Source: Gammaproteobacteria bacterium (GTDB taxonomy: Bacteria; Pseudomonadota; Gammaproteobacteria; JAPPPA01). From it: a stretch of 7,252 bases of DNA. The translations under genes and the position numbers were made by a program. How positions within the stretch are numbered: the first letter of the stretch is position 1; each line of letters opens with the position of its first letter. The notes under the pieces were generated by a model. The model was not told where the DNA came from and did not search any database. It saw only the letters and a list, made by a program, of their open reading frames with translations. The stretch lies in the NCBI GenBank assembly GCA_028817755.1, contig JAPPPA010000285.1:1-7252 (forward strand), read 5' to 3'. Shown piece after piece: positions 1 to 6,245 of this stretch.

Positions 1-1663
1 CACCACCGTTAATACGCAAGAAGCCAGCACACTGCTCAAACGTTTTGTCGCCCAACCTAGGCACGGCTTTTAGCGCATCCCGACTTTGAAATGCACCCGC
101 GCTATCGCGCTGCATCACGATTTGCATTGCCACGCTTTCATTCAAGCCCGCCACGCGCGCCAATAGCGGAACCGATGCCATATTAAGGTCAACACCCACC
201 GCATTCACACAATCTTCGACTACGCCTTCTAGCTGGCGCGCCAACTTAGTTTGACTCACATCATGCTGATACTGGCCGACACCAATGGACTTCGGCTCAA
301 TCTTCACCAATTCAGCCAGCGGGTCTTGCAGGCGGCGCGCGATAGACACTGCCCCGCGCAAAGACACATCCATATCCGGGAATTCCTTGGCAGCCAATTC
401 GCTGGCTGAATACACAGACGCACCCGCCTCACTCACTACCACTTTGCTGAGTTTCAACGCTGGGTATTTCTTAATGACTTCTGCGGCGAGCTTATCGGTC
501 TCGCGTGACGCCGTACCATTACCAATCGCAATCAATTCTGCATTGTGGCGCTGCGCCAAGGCGGCAATAACCGCAACAGACTGATCCCATTTATTCTGTG
601 GCGCATGGGGGTAAATCGCACCGGTATCCAGCACTTTACCAGTGGCATCTACCACGGCCACTTTCACACCGGTGCGTAGGCCGGGATCAAGCCCAATCGT
701 TGCCCGCGGCCCTGCAGGGGCCGCTAGTAGTAAATCTTTTAAGTTCGCGCCAAAAACACGAATCGCTTCTTCTTCCGCTGCTTCACGCAACTGATTAAAC
801 AGGTCGAGCTCAATCTTGATCGCGAGCTTAACTTTCCACCCCCAAGTAACGGACTGCGCCAACCACGGGTCAGCAGCACGCGCCTTATTCTCAATGTCGA
901 ATGCTTTAGCAATACGGCCCTCAGCCATCGGTAGGTCATCTTCTGACAAAGCTAACGAAAGCATTAACAGGCTCTCATTACGGCCACGGAACAACGCCAA
1001 GGCTCTATGCGATGGCACCTTATGAATCGGCTCGGCAAACTCGAAGTAATCTTGGAACTTTGCCGCTTCCTGCTCTTTGCCAAACATCACCTGGCTTTTC
1101 AGCTCACCTTTGCGCCAAAGCAAGTCACGTAATTCGGCCAGCAGCTCAGCATGCTCGGAGAAGCGCTCCATCAAAATTTGCTTAGCGCCCTCTAGTACTG
1201 CGCCTGCATCAGCAAATCCGGCTTCTTCATTCACATAAGCCGCGGCTTCGTCCTGGGGCGTTAAGTTAGGGTTCGCCATAATGGCGTCTAGCAATGGCTC
1301 AATACCAGCCTCTCGGGCAATTTGAGCTTTAGTCCGGCGACGAGGTTTATACGGCAAATACAAATCTTCAAGCCGCGTCTTGGTATCCGCCTCTTTGATC
1401 GATTGCTCTAATTCTGGCGTTAGTTTGTCTTGTTCCGCAATCGACTTTAATACTGCGGCGCGACGCTCTTCTAGCTCACGCAAATAAATCAAACGCTCTG
1501 ATAAAACACGCAGCTGCGTGTCATCTAAACCACCCGTCACCTCTTTTCGATAACGTGCAATAAAAGGCACCGTCGCGCCTTCATCCAATAGAGAGGCTGC
1601 GGCTTCAACTTGACGAACGGAGGCGGAAATTTCCTCAGCAATGCGAGCAAAAATAGGAGTCAT
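1..1663 (-). CDS. tex: Tex, S1-type RNA-binding transcription accessory protein (3' end outside window)
   Basis: Tex is a cytoplasmic nucleic-acid-binding protein associated with transcription elongation and expression control; its exact role differs between species. The reading frame opens at ATG 1663-1661 and stays open for 554 codons to the window edge. It matches E. coli Tex, as I remember it, almost end to end: the N-terminal helical region includes LLDEGATVPFIARYRKE and DLYLPYKPRRRTKAQIA. The YqgF/RNase H-like domain has GLDPGLRTG around residues 325-333 and later IGNGTASRET and VSEAGASVYSASE. It continues through SLRGAVSIARRLQDPLAELV and VGQYQHDVSQ to the helix-hairpin-helix region, ending at FEQCAGFLRINGG. 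About 770 residues are usual, so roughly 220, including the C-terminal S1 domain, lie outside. No Shine-Dalgarno precedes the ATG, but the start aligns with the family N-terminus. A terminator separates it from the upstream porin gene, so it probably has its own promoter. Confidence 0.96.
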   Translation of the reverse strand, partial: MTPIFARIAEEISASVRQVEAAASLLDEGATVPFIARYRKEVTGGLDDTQLRVLSERLIYLRELEERRAAVLKSIAEQDKLTPELEQSIKEADTKTRLEDLYLPYKPRRRTKAQIAREAGIEPLLDAIMANPNLTPQDEAAAYVNEEAGFADAGAVLEGAKQILMERFSEHAELLAELRDLLWRKGELKSQVMFGKEQEAAKFQDYFEFAEPIHKVPSHRALALFRGRNESLLMLSLALSEDDLPMAEGRIAKAFDIENKARAADPWLAQSVTWGWKVKLAIKIELDLFNQLREAAEEEAIRVFGANLKDLLLAAPAGPRATIGLDPGLRTGVKVAVVDATGKVLDTGAIYPHAPQNKWDQSVAVIAALAQRHNAELIAIGNGTASRETDKLAAEVIKKYPALKLSKVVVSEAGASVYSASELAAKEFPDMDVSLRGAVSIARRLQDPLAELVKIEPKSIGVGQYQHDVSQTKLARQLEGVVEDCVNAVGVDLNMASVPLLARVAGLNESVAMQIVMQRDSAGAFQSRDALKAVPRLGDKTFEQCAGFLRINGG

Positions 1664-1740
1664 AAAAAGAACAGAGGGAGTAAGAAAAGAAGATCAGAAC
1701 AAGGCCACTAGCGTAGCAAACTTTCTTCCCCCAGAAATAA

Positions 1741-1766
1741 AGAAAGCCCGCATAAGCGGGCTTTCT
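1741..1766 (-). terminator. Rho-independent terminator of the porin gene
   Basis: A perfect 11-bp inverted repeat (AGAAAGCCCGC, loop of four, GCGGGCTTTCT) lies 21 bases beyond the porin stop codon. Read on the minus strand, the stem is followed by a T-rich run (TTATTTCT), the classical layout of an intrinsic terminator for transcription leaving the porin gene. It lies about 80 bases before the tex start, so tex is probably not mainly co-transcribed with the porin. The plus-strand side has only a short T run, so it looks one-directional. Confidence 0.88.
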
Positions 1767-1787
1767 ATAAGGCTAGTTAGTCGTTAA

Positions 1788-2459
1788 TTACTTAACGTCA
1801 AACTCGGTGCCCCAACCAATCCATAGGTTAGCACGCTCGTCTTGGGTTGAATCTTCAATGTCTTGAAGAGTCGCACCAATTGAGAAGTCACCAACGTTGT
1901 AGGTGATAGCAATATCGATGATGTCAGCTGATGCGTCAGCTTTCTCATCGGTGTAACCCAAGTGCAAGTCTACGCTGGTAGTTTCGCCAGTAGAGATGCC
2001 ATAGTTTAGGTCAAGGTACATGTAGTCATCAGCATCACCTGCGTCATCACCACGGTCACCAACGTAGATAGTGGCATCCCAAGCTTCGCCCGCTAGACCA
2101 ACGTAGAACTCGTTGATAGTAGCGCTACCAGCATCGTTGCCACGGTTAGCGTCAGTGTTGTAGTTAACCACACCAATGTCTAGAGAAAGGTTTTCGTTAA
2201 GACCTAGGCCGTAACCTACGTAGTAATCAACTTCGTCTTGGTCAGAGTTTGTACCAAGAGAAGCATTTGACATCCAAACACCAGCGTATAGACCGCTAGC
2301 GTGTGAGTAATCAAGACCACCTTGAACAGCAGGACCATTAGAAGAATCAGCACCACGGAAGATGTAATCAGAAACTACTGCGAAGTTACCAGTCACTTCA
2401 GCAGACGCAACGCCAGCAGCCATTACAGCTGCGCTAGCAAATAGAGCTTTTTTAAACAT
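1788..2459 (-). CDS. TorF-family putative outer-membrane porin
   Basis: This encodes an exported 223-residue protein of the TorF putative porin family (TIGR02001 type), expected to form an outer-membrane beta-barrel; substrates are not established. Residues 1-20 (MFKKALFASAAVMAAGVASA) are a textbook signal peptide with cleavage before EVTGNF. The family signature follows: VVSDYIFRGADSSNGPAVQGG, then a tyrosine- and glycine-rich region with SGLYAGVWMSNASLG and alternating strand-like segments such as EVDYYVGYGLGLNENLSLDIGV. The mature protein is very acidic, as in marine outer-membrane proteins. The frame is open 29 codons further upstream. I chose ATG 2459-2457 because the signal peptide begins there and GGAGAG (2471-2466) sits 6 bases before it. 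The C-terminus is WIGWGTEFDVK, so it lacks the usual terminal aromatic residue of barrel proteins. The gene is transcribed away from rep, has its own terminator, and is preceded by a palindrome-rich control region. Confidence 0.88.
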   Translation of the reverse strand: MFKKALFASAAVMAAGVASAEVTGNFAVVSDYIFRGADSSNGPAVQGGLDYSHASGLYAGVWMSNASLGTNSDQDEVDYYVGYGLGLNENLSLDIGVVNYNTDANRGNDAGSATINEFYVGLAGEAWDATIYVGDRGDDAGDADDYMYLDLNYGISTGETTSVDLHLGYTDEKADASADIIDIAITYNVGDFSIGATLQDIEDSTQDERANLWIGWGTEFDVK

Positions 2460-2465
2460 TGAGCA

Positions 2466-2471
2466 CTCTCC
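2466..2471 (-). promoter_or_regulatory. Ribosome binding site of the porin gene
   Basis: GGAGAG on the minus strand lies 6 bases before ATG 2459-2457. It decides the start in favour of the signal-peptide methionine over the longer upstream frame opening at 2546. Confidence 0.85.
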
Positions 2472-2473
2472 AA

Positions 2474-2487
2474 ATTTATTAATAAAT
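2474..2487. repeat. AT-only palindrome beside the porin ribosome binding site
   Basis: ATTTATTAATAAAT is a perfect 14-bp palindrome ending 3 bases from the GGAGAG ribosome binding site. In the mRNA it could at most form a weak five-pair AU hairpin. In DNA it could be a protein site, but AT-only palindromes arise easily by chance, so a function is uncertain. Confidence 0.4.
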
Positions 2488-2522
2488 CCCTGTAAAACCC
2501 CGTCAACTGAGCTAAACAGGAT

Positions 2523-2538
2523 GGTTTTGTACAAAACC
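2523..2538. promoter_or_regulatory. Perfect 16-bp palindrome, candidate operator
   Basis: GGTTTTGTACAAAACC is a perfect palindrome of 16 bp. It begins within a base or two of the transcription start predicted from the proposed porin promoter (2574-2546), where a bound dimeric repressor could block initiation or early elongation. It is three bases from the next palindrome (2542-2555). I do not recognise it as the consensus of a named regulator. The symmetry is seen; the operator role is inferred. Confidence 0.5.
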
Positions 2539-2541
2539 GTA

Positions 2542-2555
2542 GTCATATATATGAC
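2542..2555. promoter_or_regulatory. Perfect 14-bp palindrome covering the porin -10 region
   Basis: GTCATATATATGAC is a perfect palindrome that contains the proposed -10 element (TATATA on the minus strand, 2551-2546). A protein bound here would compete with RNA polymerase. It resembles a LexA box loosely but lacks the CTG-N10-CAG ends. Confidence 0.45.
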
Positions 2556-2574
2556 AGTTTGATTGCAGTTGCAA
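2546..2574 (-). promoter_or_regulatory. Candidate sigma-70 promoter of the porin gene
   Basis: On the minus strand TTGCAA (2574-2569, four of six matches to TTGACA) is separated by exactly 17 bases from TATATA (2551-2546, close to TATAAT). Initiation would be expected near 2540-2539, giving a leader of about 80 bases before the porin ATG. The -35 element lies inside a TTGCA-GT-TGCAA dyad (2563-2574), and the -10 lies inside a perfect palindrome. This arrangement suggests regulated rather than constitutive expression. Confidence 0.55.
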
Positions 2575-2716
2575 CCGTTTGCAGAACGCCGCTCAAAACG
2601 AGGGCTTTCGGGTACAGCAGAAACTTAGCAAGGAGCGGGCCAACTTTCGCGACGAATACTCACAAAGCTAGAAAAAACTGCCCAATTTAGGGCTGGCTTA
2701 CCTAAAATGCCGCCCG

Positions 2717-4774
2717 ATGAACTCGCCAGCTGCCAAACTCAACCCTGCCCAACGTGCTGCCATTGAAAAAACAAAAGGCGCCATGTTGGTGCTTGCTGGC
2801 GCAGGAAGTGGCAAAACGCGGGTGATCACCCACAAGATTGCGCACATGTTGTGCAATGAACAAATTAGTGCGCACCGTTTGTGTGCAGTAACGTTCACCA
2901 ACAAAGCCGCGCGCGAAATGAAAGAGCGCGTGCAATCCGTTGTTCCCGAGTACAACCCAGACACCAGCACCAAAGGCTTAGTGATTAGCACTTTCCACTC
3001 GCTGGGCTTACGCATGATCCAACGCGAACTGAAAGTGCTCGGCCTGCGCAAAGGCTTTTCCATATTAGATGGCCACGATGCAGCAGCCATTGTTCGAGAT
3101 CTGATGAAACAATCCGGCGCTGCCGACAACCTTGAGGCCGGGCCGCTACTGCACCAAATCTCAAACTGGAAAAGCGGCTTAATCACACCCGACAAAGCCG
3201 AACAAACCAGCGAAGACGATCTCACTCTTTTTACTGCTCGCCTTTATCGCGATTACCAACGCCTATTGCGAGCCTATAACGCAGTGGATTTTGACGACCT
3301 TGTCTTACTCCCGGTACAGCTACTACGAGACCACCCCGAAGTACGTAACAAATGGCAGCAGCGCATTCGCCACTTACTCGTCGACGAATACCAAGACACC
3401 AATAGCAGTCAGTACGAACTCCTTAAGCTACTTATTGGGCCTGCTGGCAATCTCACCGCCGTAGGCGACGACGACCAAAGTATTTACGCTTGGCGAGGCG
3501 CTCAGCCAGAAAACCTGCTCAACCTTAAGCAAGATTACCCGCAGCTAGAGCTCGTAAAGCTAGAACAAAACTACCGCTCGACTAGCCGTATCTTGCGCGC
3601 TGCCAATACAGTTATCGACAACAACCCACATATTTTCGATAAAGCCTTATGGTCAGATATTGCTGACGGCGAAATGATTCGGGTTATTCCAACGCGGAAT
3701 GCTGAAGACGAATCATTCCGTATCGTCAGCGAAATGGTGGCTGACAAAATTCGCCTTGGCGCCAGTTATGGCCAGTTCGCCATTCTCTATCGCAGCAACT
3801 TTCAGGCACGGCTATTTGAAAGCGCGCTCCGCGAACGCAACATTCCTTATAAATTAAGTGGCGGCCAAAGCTTCTTCGAAAAAACAGAAATCAAAGACAC
3901 CATGGCCTATATGCGTTTACTCGGAAACCCCGACGACGACATGGCCTTTCTACGCGTAGTGAATACACCTCGGCGCGAAATTGGAGCCGTTACGCTAGAG
4001 AAGCTCGCCAACTTTGCTCGCCGCAAAGACATGAGCTTGTTCGAGGCCAGTTTTGAACGCGACCTAGAAGACCTCATATCCGCCCGCGCCTACAGCCAGC
4101 TGATTCAATTTGTTGAATGGCTCAGCGACCTAGCCGATCGTATTAACGATGACCCAGCCAGCTCACTCGCACGCCGCGCCATTGAAGAAATTCAGTACGA
4201 CGAATGGCTAAAAGAAACCGCCAGCAGCATTCCTGTCGCAGAAAAGCGTTATGAAAATGTACTCGAGCTCATCGACTGGATTGATCGCACCGCCGAACGG
4301 CGCATGACCGAGAATGAACCTCATAATCTGGCCGATGTCGTCGCCCACCTTAGCTTGATGGATATTCTTGATCGTCAAAAACAAGAAAAAGAAGACGAAC
4401 AAAGCCATTCGGTCGAAATGATGACGCTACACGCCGCCAAGGGACTCGAGTTCGACTACGTTTACTTGGTGGGCATGGAAGAGGAGCTCCTACCTCACCG
4501 CAACAGCATGGATGACCTAGGCATCCAAGAAGAACGCCGCCTAGCCTACGTAGGCATCACACGCGCACGCAAAGTGCTCACGCTCAGTTACACCAAACGC
4601 CGCAGACGCTTTGGTGAGGAATACACCCCCGAGCCTAGCCGTTTTCTTCACGAACTACCTCAAGAAGATCTACGCTGGGAAGGAAAAGAAGATCAGTCAA
4701 TGTCGGAAGAAGAACAACGCCAACATGGGCAGTCCCACCTCGATGCATTAAAGGCCATGCTTGGCTCTAACTAG
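2717..4774 (+). CDS. rep: Rep, ATP-dependent 3'-5' DNA helicase (superfamily 1, UvrD/Rep type)
   Basis: Rep translocates 3'-5' on single-stranded DNA using ATP and helps replication forks pass protein roadblocks. The 685-residue product has all SF1A motifs in order: Walker A AGAGSGKT (27-34), motif Ia VTFTNKAAREMKER (58-71), STFHSLGL (91-98), Walker B VDEYQDTN (222-229), motif III VGDDDQSIYAWRGA (249-262), motif IV LEQNYRS (282-288), motif V MTLHAAKGLEF (569-579) and motif VI VGITRAR (612-618). I call Rep rather than UvrD from full-length resemblance to E. coli Rep (673 residues): ISNWKSGL, NPDDDMAFLRVVNTPRREIG, and the GQSHLDALKAML tail. ATG 2717 puts KLNPAQ where E. coli Rep has RLNPGQ. No Shine-Dalgarno is visible, so initiation may be weak. 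It is divergent from the porin gene and apparently monocistronic. Confidence 0.96.
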   Translation: MNSPAAKLNPAQRAAIEKTKGAMLVLAGAGSGKTRVITHKIAHMLCNEQISAHRLCAVTFTNKAAREMKERVQSVVPEYNPDTSTKGLVISTFHSLGLRMIQRELKVLGLRKGFSILDGHDAAAIVRDLMKQSGAADNLEAGPLLHQISNWKSGLITPDKAEQTSEDDLTLFTARLYRDYQRLLRAYNAVDFDDLVLLPVQLLRDHPEVRNKWQQRIRHLLVDEYQDTNSSQYELLKLLIGPAGNLTAVGDDDQSIYAWRGAQPENLLNLKQDYPQLELVKLEQNYRSTSRILRAANTVIDNNPHIFDKALWSDIADGEMIRVIPTRNAEDESFRIVSEMVADKIRLGASYGQFAILYRSNFQARLFESALRERNIPYKLSGGQSFFEKTEIKDTMAYMRLLGNPDDDMAFLRVVNTPRREIGAVTLEKLANFARRKDMSLFEASFERDLEDLISARAYSQLIQFVEWLSDLADRINDDPASSLARRAIEEIQYDEWLKETASSIPVAEKRYENVLELIDWIDRTAERRMTENEPHNLADVVAHLSLMDILDRQKQEKEDEQSHSVEMMTLHAAKGLEFDYVYLVGMEEELLPHRNSMDDLGIQEERRLAYVGITRARKVLTLSYTKRRRRFGEEYTPEPSRFLHELPQEDLRWEGKEDQSMSEEEQRQHGQSHLDALKAMLGSN

Positions 4775-4810
4775 ACCGTTTGAATTTATATTCAAAATTA
4801 CCTAACGGTC
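4774..4810 (+). terminator. Possible terminator hairpin after rep
   Basis: Immediately at the rep stop, GACCGTT (4774-4780) pairs with AACGGTC (4804-4810). An alternative inner hairpin TTTGAAT-TTAT-ATTCAAA (4779-4796) shares two bases with the outer arm. The downstream tail GTTCTCTTT is moderately T-rich. The structure is imperfect and may be only partly effective. Confidence 0.4.
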
Positions 4811-4835
4811 GTTCTCTTTGGATAAACGGTAGTTT

Positions 4836-4876
4836 CTAGTCACTAACGCGACTAGCGGTTGTTTTAACCGACCGCT
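4836..4876. repeat. Cluster of inverted repeats in the rep / repeat-protein gap
   Basis: CTAGTC (4836-4841) and GACTAG (4850-4855) form a six-pair dyad with an 8-base loop. It is followed at once by CGGTT-GTTTT-AACCG (4856-4870), and alternatively by AGCGGT (4854-4859) with ACCGCT (4871-4876). They lie just upstream of the candidate promoter of the next gene. They could be structured RNA at the end of the rep transcript or regulatory DNA sites; I see no known family. Confidence 0.4.
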
Positions 4877-4891
4877 GCCATTCTGTATATA
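4863..4891 (+). promoter_or_regulatory. Weak candidate promoter of the glycine-rich repeat gene
   Basis: TATATA (4886-4891) is a good -10 match, with TTTAAC (4863-4868) 17 bases upstream as a poor -35 match. It would give a leader of about 75 bases before ATG 4973. An alternative -35-like TTGAAC at 4898-4903 lacks a convincing -10 element. Confidence 0.3.
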
Positions 4892-4972
4892 CCTCTATTG
4901 AACTATCGTTCGTTGCGTAAACATAGTGGCTCAAGCCACAGACGTAATTTCGGGGTTAATCGGAGCAGAATC

Positions 4973-5524
4973 ATGAAGACTCGCATTTCATCAGTCGCGT
5001 TGGCTTTAGGCATGGTAAGCGGCGCGGCCACGGCTGGCCCGCTAGCGGACCTACTAGGCAATATCACCGGCGGCAGCCTTACAAACACTTTAGTAAGTGG
5101 TTATAACAACCAACAAAACCCTTTCTTGGGTTTCACTGGTCCACTTAATACCAATAGCGCCCTTGCAGGCATTGCAGCCTTCGAAACCAGTGGCCGCGGC
5201 AATGGCCAGCTAATTGGCATAGGCGCAGGCAATGAAGGCTCTACTGGCAACGGCGGCATACTAGCTGGCTTAGCCGTATTGTCTGGCGACAATTCAGGCA
5301 ACGGTGGTTTAGTTGGCGTTTCCGCTCTCTCTGATGGTGGCAACAGCGGCCAAGGCGGCCTCGTCGGTATTGAGTTACTCAATGGCGACACTGTTCTCGG
5401 CCTGAACTCTTCTCAGTTCACCGCAGCAACCGGCCAAGAAGGATTAGACATTCCTAATCCAGCAGGCCTATCAGCCACCGAACTTAGCAATACACTTCGT
5501 CCAGCACTACAAGGCGCCCTATAA
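4973..5524 (+). CDS. Exported glycine-rich repeat protein, N-terminal part ending at an in-frame TAA
   Basis: I do not recognise this family. ATG 4973 is preceded by GGAG (4962-4965) with 7 bases of spacing. It opens a signal peptide, residues 1-21 (MKTRISSVALALGMVSGAATA), with cleavage predicted before GPLADLLG. The TTG at 4898 would extend the frame by 25 residues but lacks both features. After a hydrophobic and polar stretch (22-70), residues 74-140 are imperfect repeats rich in Gly, Asn and Ser with a period of 16-17: NGQLIGI, NGGILAGL, NGGLVGV, QGGLVGI. Such regular G/N turns with aliphatic residues suggest a beta-solenoid or surface-fibre fold. The frame stops at TAA 5522-5524 after 183 residues, yet continues open in the same frame for another 205 codons. 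It is therefore probably the front part of a longer, interrupted gene. It may share transcription with the OmpA-like gene downstream. Confidence 0.72.
   Translation: MKTRISSVALALGMVSGAATAGPLADLLGNITGGSLTNTLVSGYNNQQNPFLGFTGPLNTNSALAGIAAFETSGRGNGQLIGIGAGNEGSTGNGGILAGLAVLSGDNSGNGGLVGVSALSDGGNSGQGGLVGIELLNGDTVLGLNSSQFTAATGQEGLDIPNPAGLSATELSNTLRPALQGAL
5192..5392 (+). repeat. Coding repeats of 16-17 codons in the glycine-rich protein
   Basis: Residues 74-140 contain four successive units sharing G-N/Q-G-G/Q-L/I-x-G/A. The conserved N/Q-G positions are residues 77, 93, 110 and 127, giving spacings of 16, 17 and 17. The DNA itself is diverged (different codons for the same residues), so this is an old protein-level repeat rather than a recent tandem duplication. 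Confidence 0.7.
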
Positions 5525-6142
5525 CGTGGCGGCGACATTAGCGGCCCGTTAGAGCAACAAGTACTTGCTGGCTTAGATGTTTTGGTTGACCCACTTACAG
5601 AAGGCGTAGATGGCGGCGTTAACCAAATCCCAGAGCTCGGCAACCTAATTTCTCTAGTGTCTACCGGCGACACCACCACTGGTAATGATGTTGCCGCTGG
5701 CATTCGTAACGGCGATAACGCTGGTAACGGCGACGTAGCAGGTATCGCACTATTTTCTAACGATAACGCAGGCGGCAATGGCGTTGCCTCAGTTACCGGT
5801 ATTGGTGGTGCTGGCAGCTCAGAAAACAGTGACGCAAACGTTTCTATTGCCAATGCCGACAACCGCTCTAGCGGCTTACTTGATCTAGGCGTTGCCAATG
5901 GCGATGGCGCAACAACCGGAAACCCATGCCCAACTGGCGACTGTGGCCGTCCTGAGCCTCCAGTTGACGTACCAAACTTGCTTGTAACTAACGGCAAAGC
6001 TGAAGAGAGCTGTGGCGCCGGTAGCGAGCACAACGAAACAGGCCTTAAAGGCGCGGGCCAGCTAACTCAATTCAACTCTCGCAATGCGCGTGAGCAAGGT
6101 TGCAGTGACACTCGCCTACAACAGCTTAGCGCCAACCTATAA
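5525..6142 (+). pseudogene. C-terminal part of the glycine-rich protein, separated by TAA and lacking its own start
   Basis: The frame of the preceding gene runs on without another stop for 205 codons to TAA 6140-6142, starting RGGDISGPLEQQVLAGLDVL. No ATG or GTG is available near its beginning. The first plausible alternative start is TTG 5582, which has no Shine-Dalgarno, and there is no signal peptide. It therefore looks like the rear of the same protein, which would total 389 codons including the TAA position. It resumes the repeats seen before the stop (TGNDVAAGI, AGNGDVAGIALFSN, GGNGVASVTGI at residues about 236-276). It then leads into a repeat-free tail with four cysteines (residues 319, 324, 347, 377), two within CPTGDC, that could form disulfides in the periplasm or outside the cell. 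Function is unknown. Possible explanations are a nonsense mutation, a sequencing error or stop-codon readthrough. Independent expression from TTG 5582 seems unlikely. Confidence 0.65.
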
Positions 6143-6170
6143 GGCGTAGCACAGGGATAACTACCCTACC

Positions 6171-6195
6171 AACGGGTCGCTTTAAGCGGCCCGTT
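6171..6195 (+). terminator. Hairpin between the glycine-rich gene and the OmpA-like gene
   Basis: AACGGGTCGC and GCGGCCCGTT form a ten-pair stem (one G-T pair) around the loop TTTAA, 28 bases after the stop codon. The tail CTTAATTA is only moderately T-rich. It may terminate, attenuate transcription into the OmpA-like gene, or stabilise the upstream mRNA 3' end. Confidence 0.6.
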
Positions 6196-6233
6196 CTTAA
6201 TTAGCCTCGGAATTGAACATTTATTCTTTAATT

Positions 6234-6238
6234 AGGAG
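6234..6238 (+). promoter_or_regulatory. Ribosome binding site of the OmpA-like gene, supporting a GTG start
   Basis: AGGAG lies 7 bases upstream of GTG 6246. No in-frame ATG exists at a suitable distance, and the signal peptide begins exactly at this GTG, so the site fixes an unusual start codon. Confidence 0.85.
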
Positions 6239-6245
6239 TTGCACG

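Noticed and set aside
285..1025. Plus-strand frames opposite tex
   Set aside because: They overlap highly conserved Tex coding sequence on the minus strand and have no family resemblance or ribosome binding sites.
2460..2546. 29-residue N-terminal extension of the porin
   Set aside because: It would cover the proposed transcription start and operator, and it displaces the signal peptide. The internal ATG has a good GGAGAG site.
2540..2558. LexA box at the AT palindrome in front of the porin gene
   Set aside because: The minus strand reads CTG-N10-GAC rather than CTG-N10-CAG, so the conserved right half is missing.
2698..3225. Minus-strand frame of 175 codons opposite the start of rep
   Set aside because: It lies opposite the conserved helicase motifs of rep, so it is a composition shadow.
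4898..4972. TTG-started N-terminal extension of the glycine-rich protein
   Set aside because: No ribosome binding site, and it would bury the signal peptide 25 residues inside. ATG 4973 has GGAG at good spacing.
5101..5391. Minus-strand frame of 96 codons inside the same gene
   Set aside because: Proline-rich antisense shadow of the glycine repeats, with no initiation signal.
5513..5531. Readthrough-promoting hairpin around TAA 5522
   Set aside because: Only a four-pair stem (CGCC 5515-5518 with GGCG 5528-5531) can be drawn, with the TAA in its loop. That is too weak to argue for programmed recoding.
5413..6033. Long minus-strand reading frame (206 codons) across the glycine-rich gene
   Set aside because: It is a Pro/Ser/Leu-rich mirror of Gly/Ala-rich coding sequence, with no ribosome binding site or recognisable domain. 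The plus strand has a signal peptide and regular repeats.
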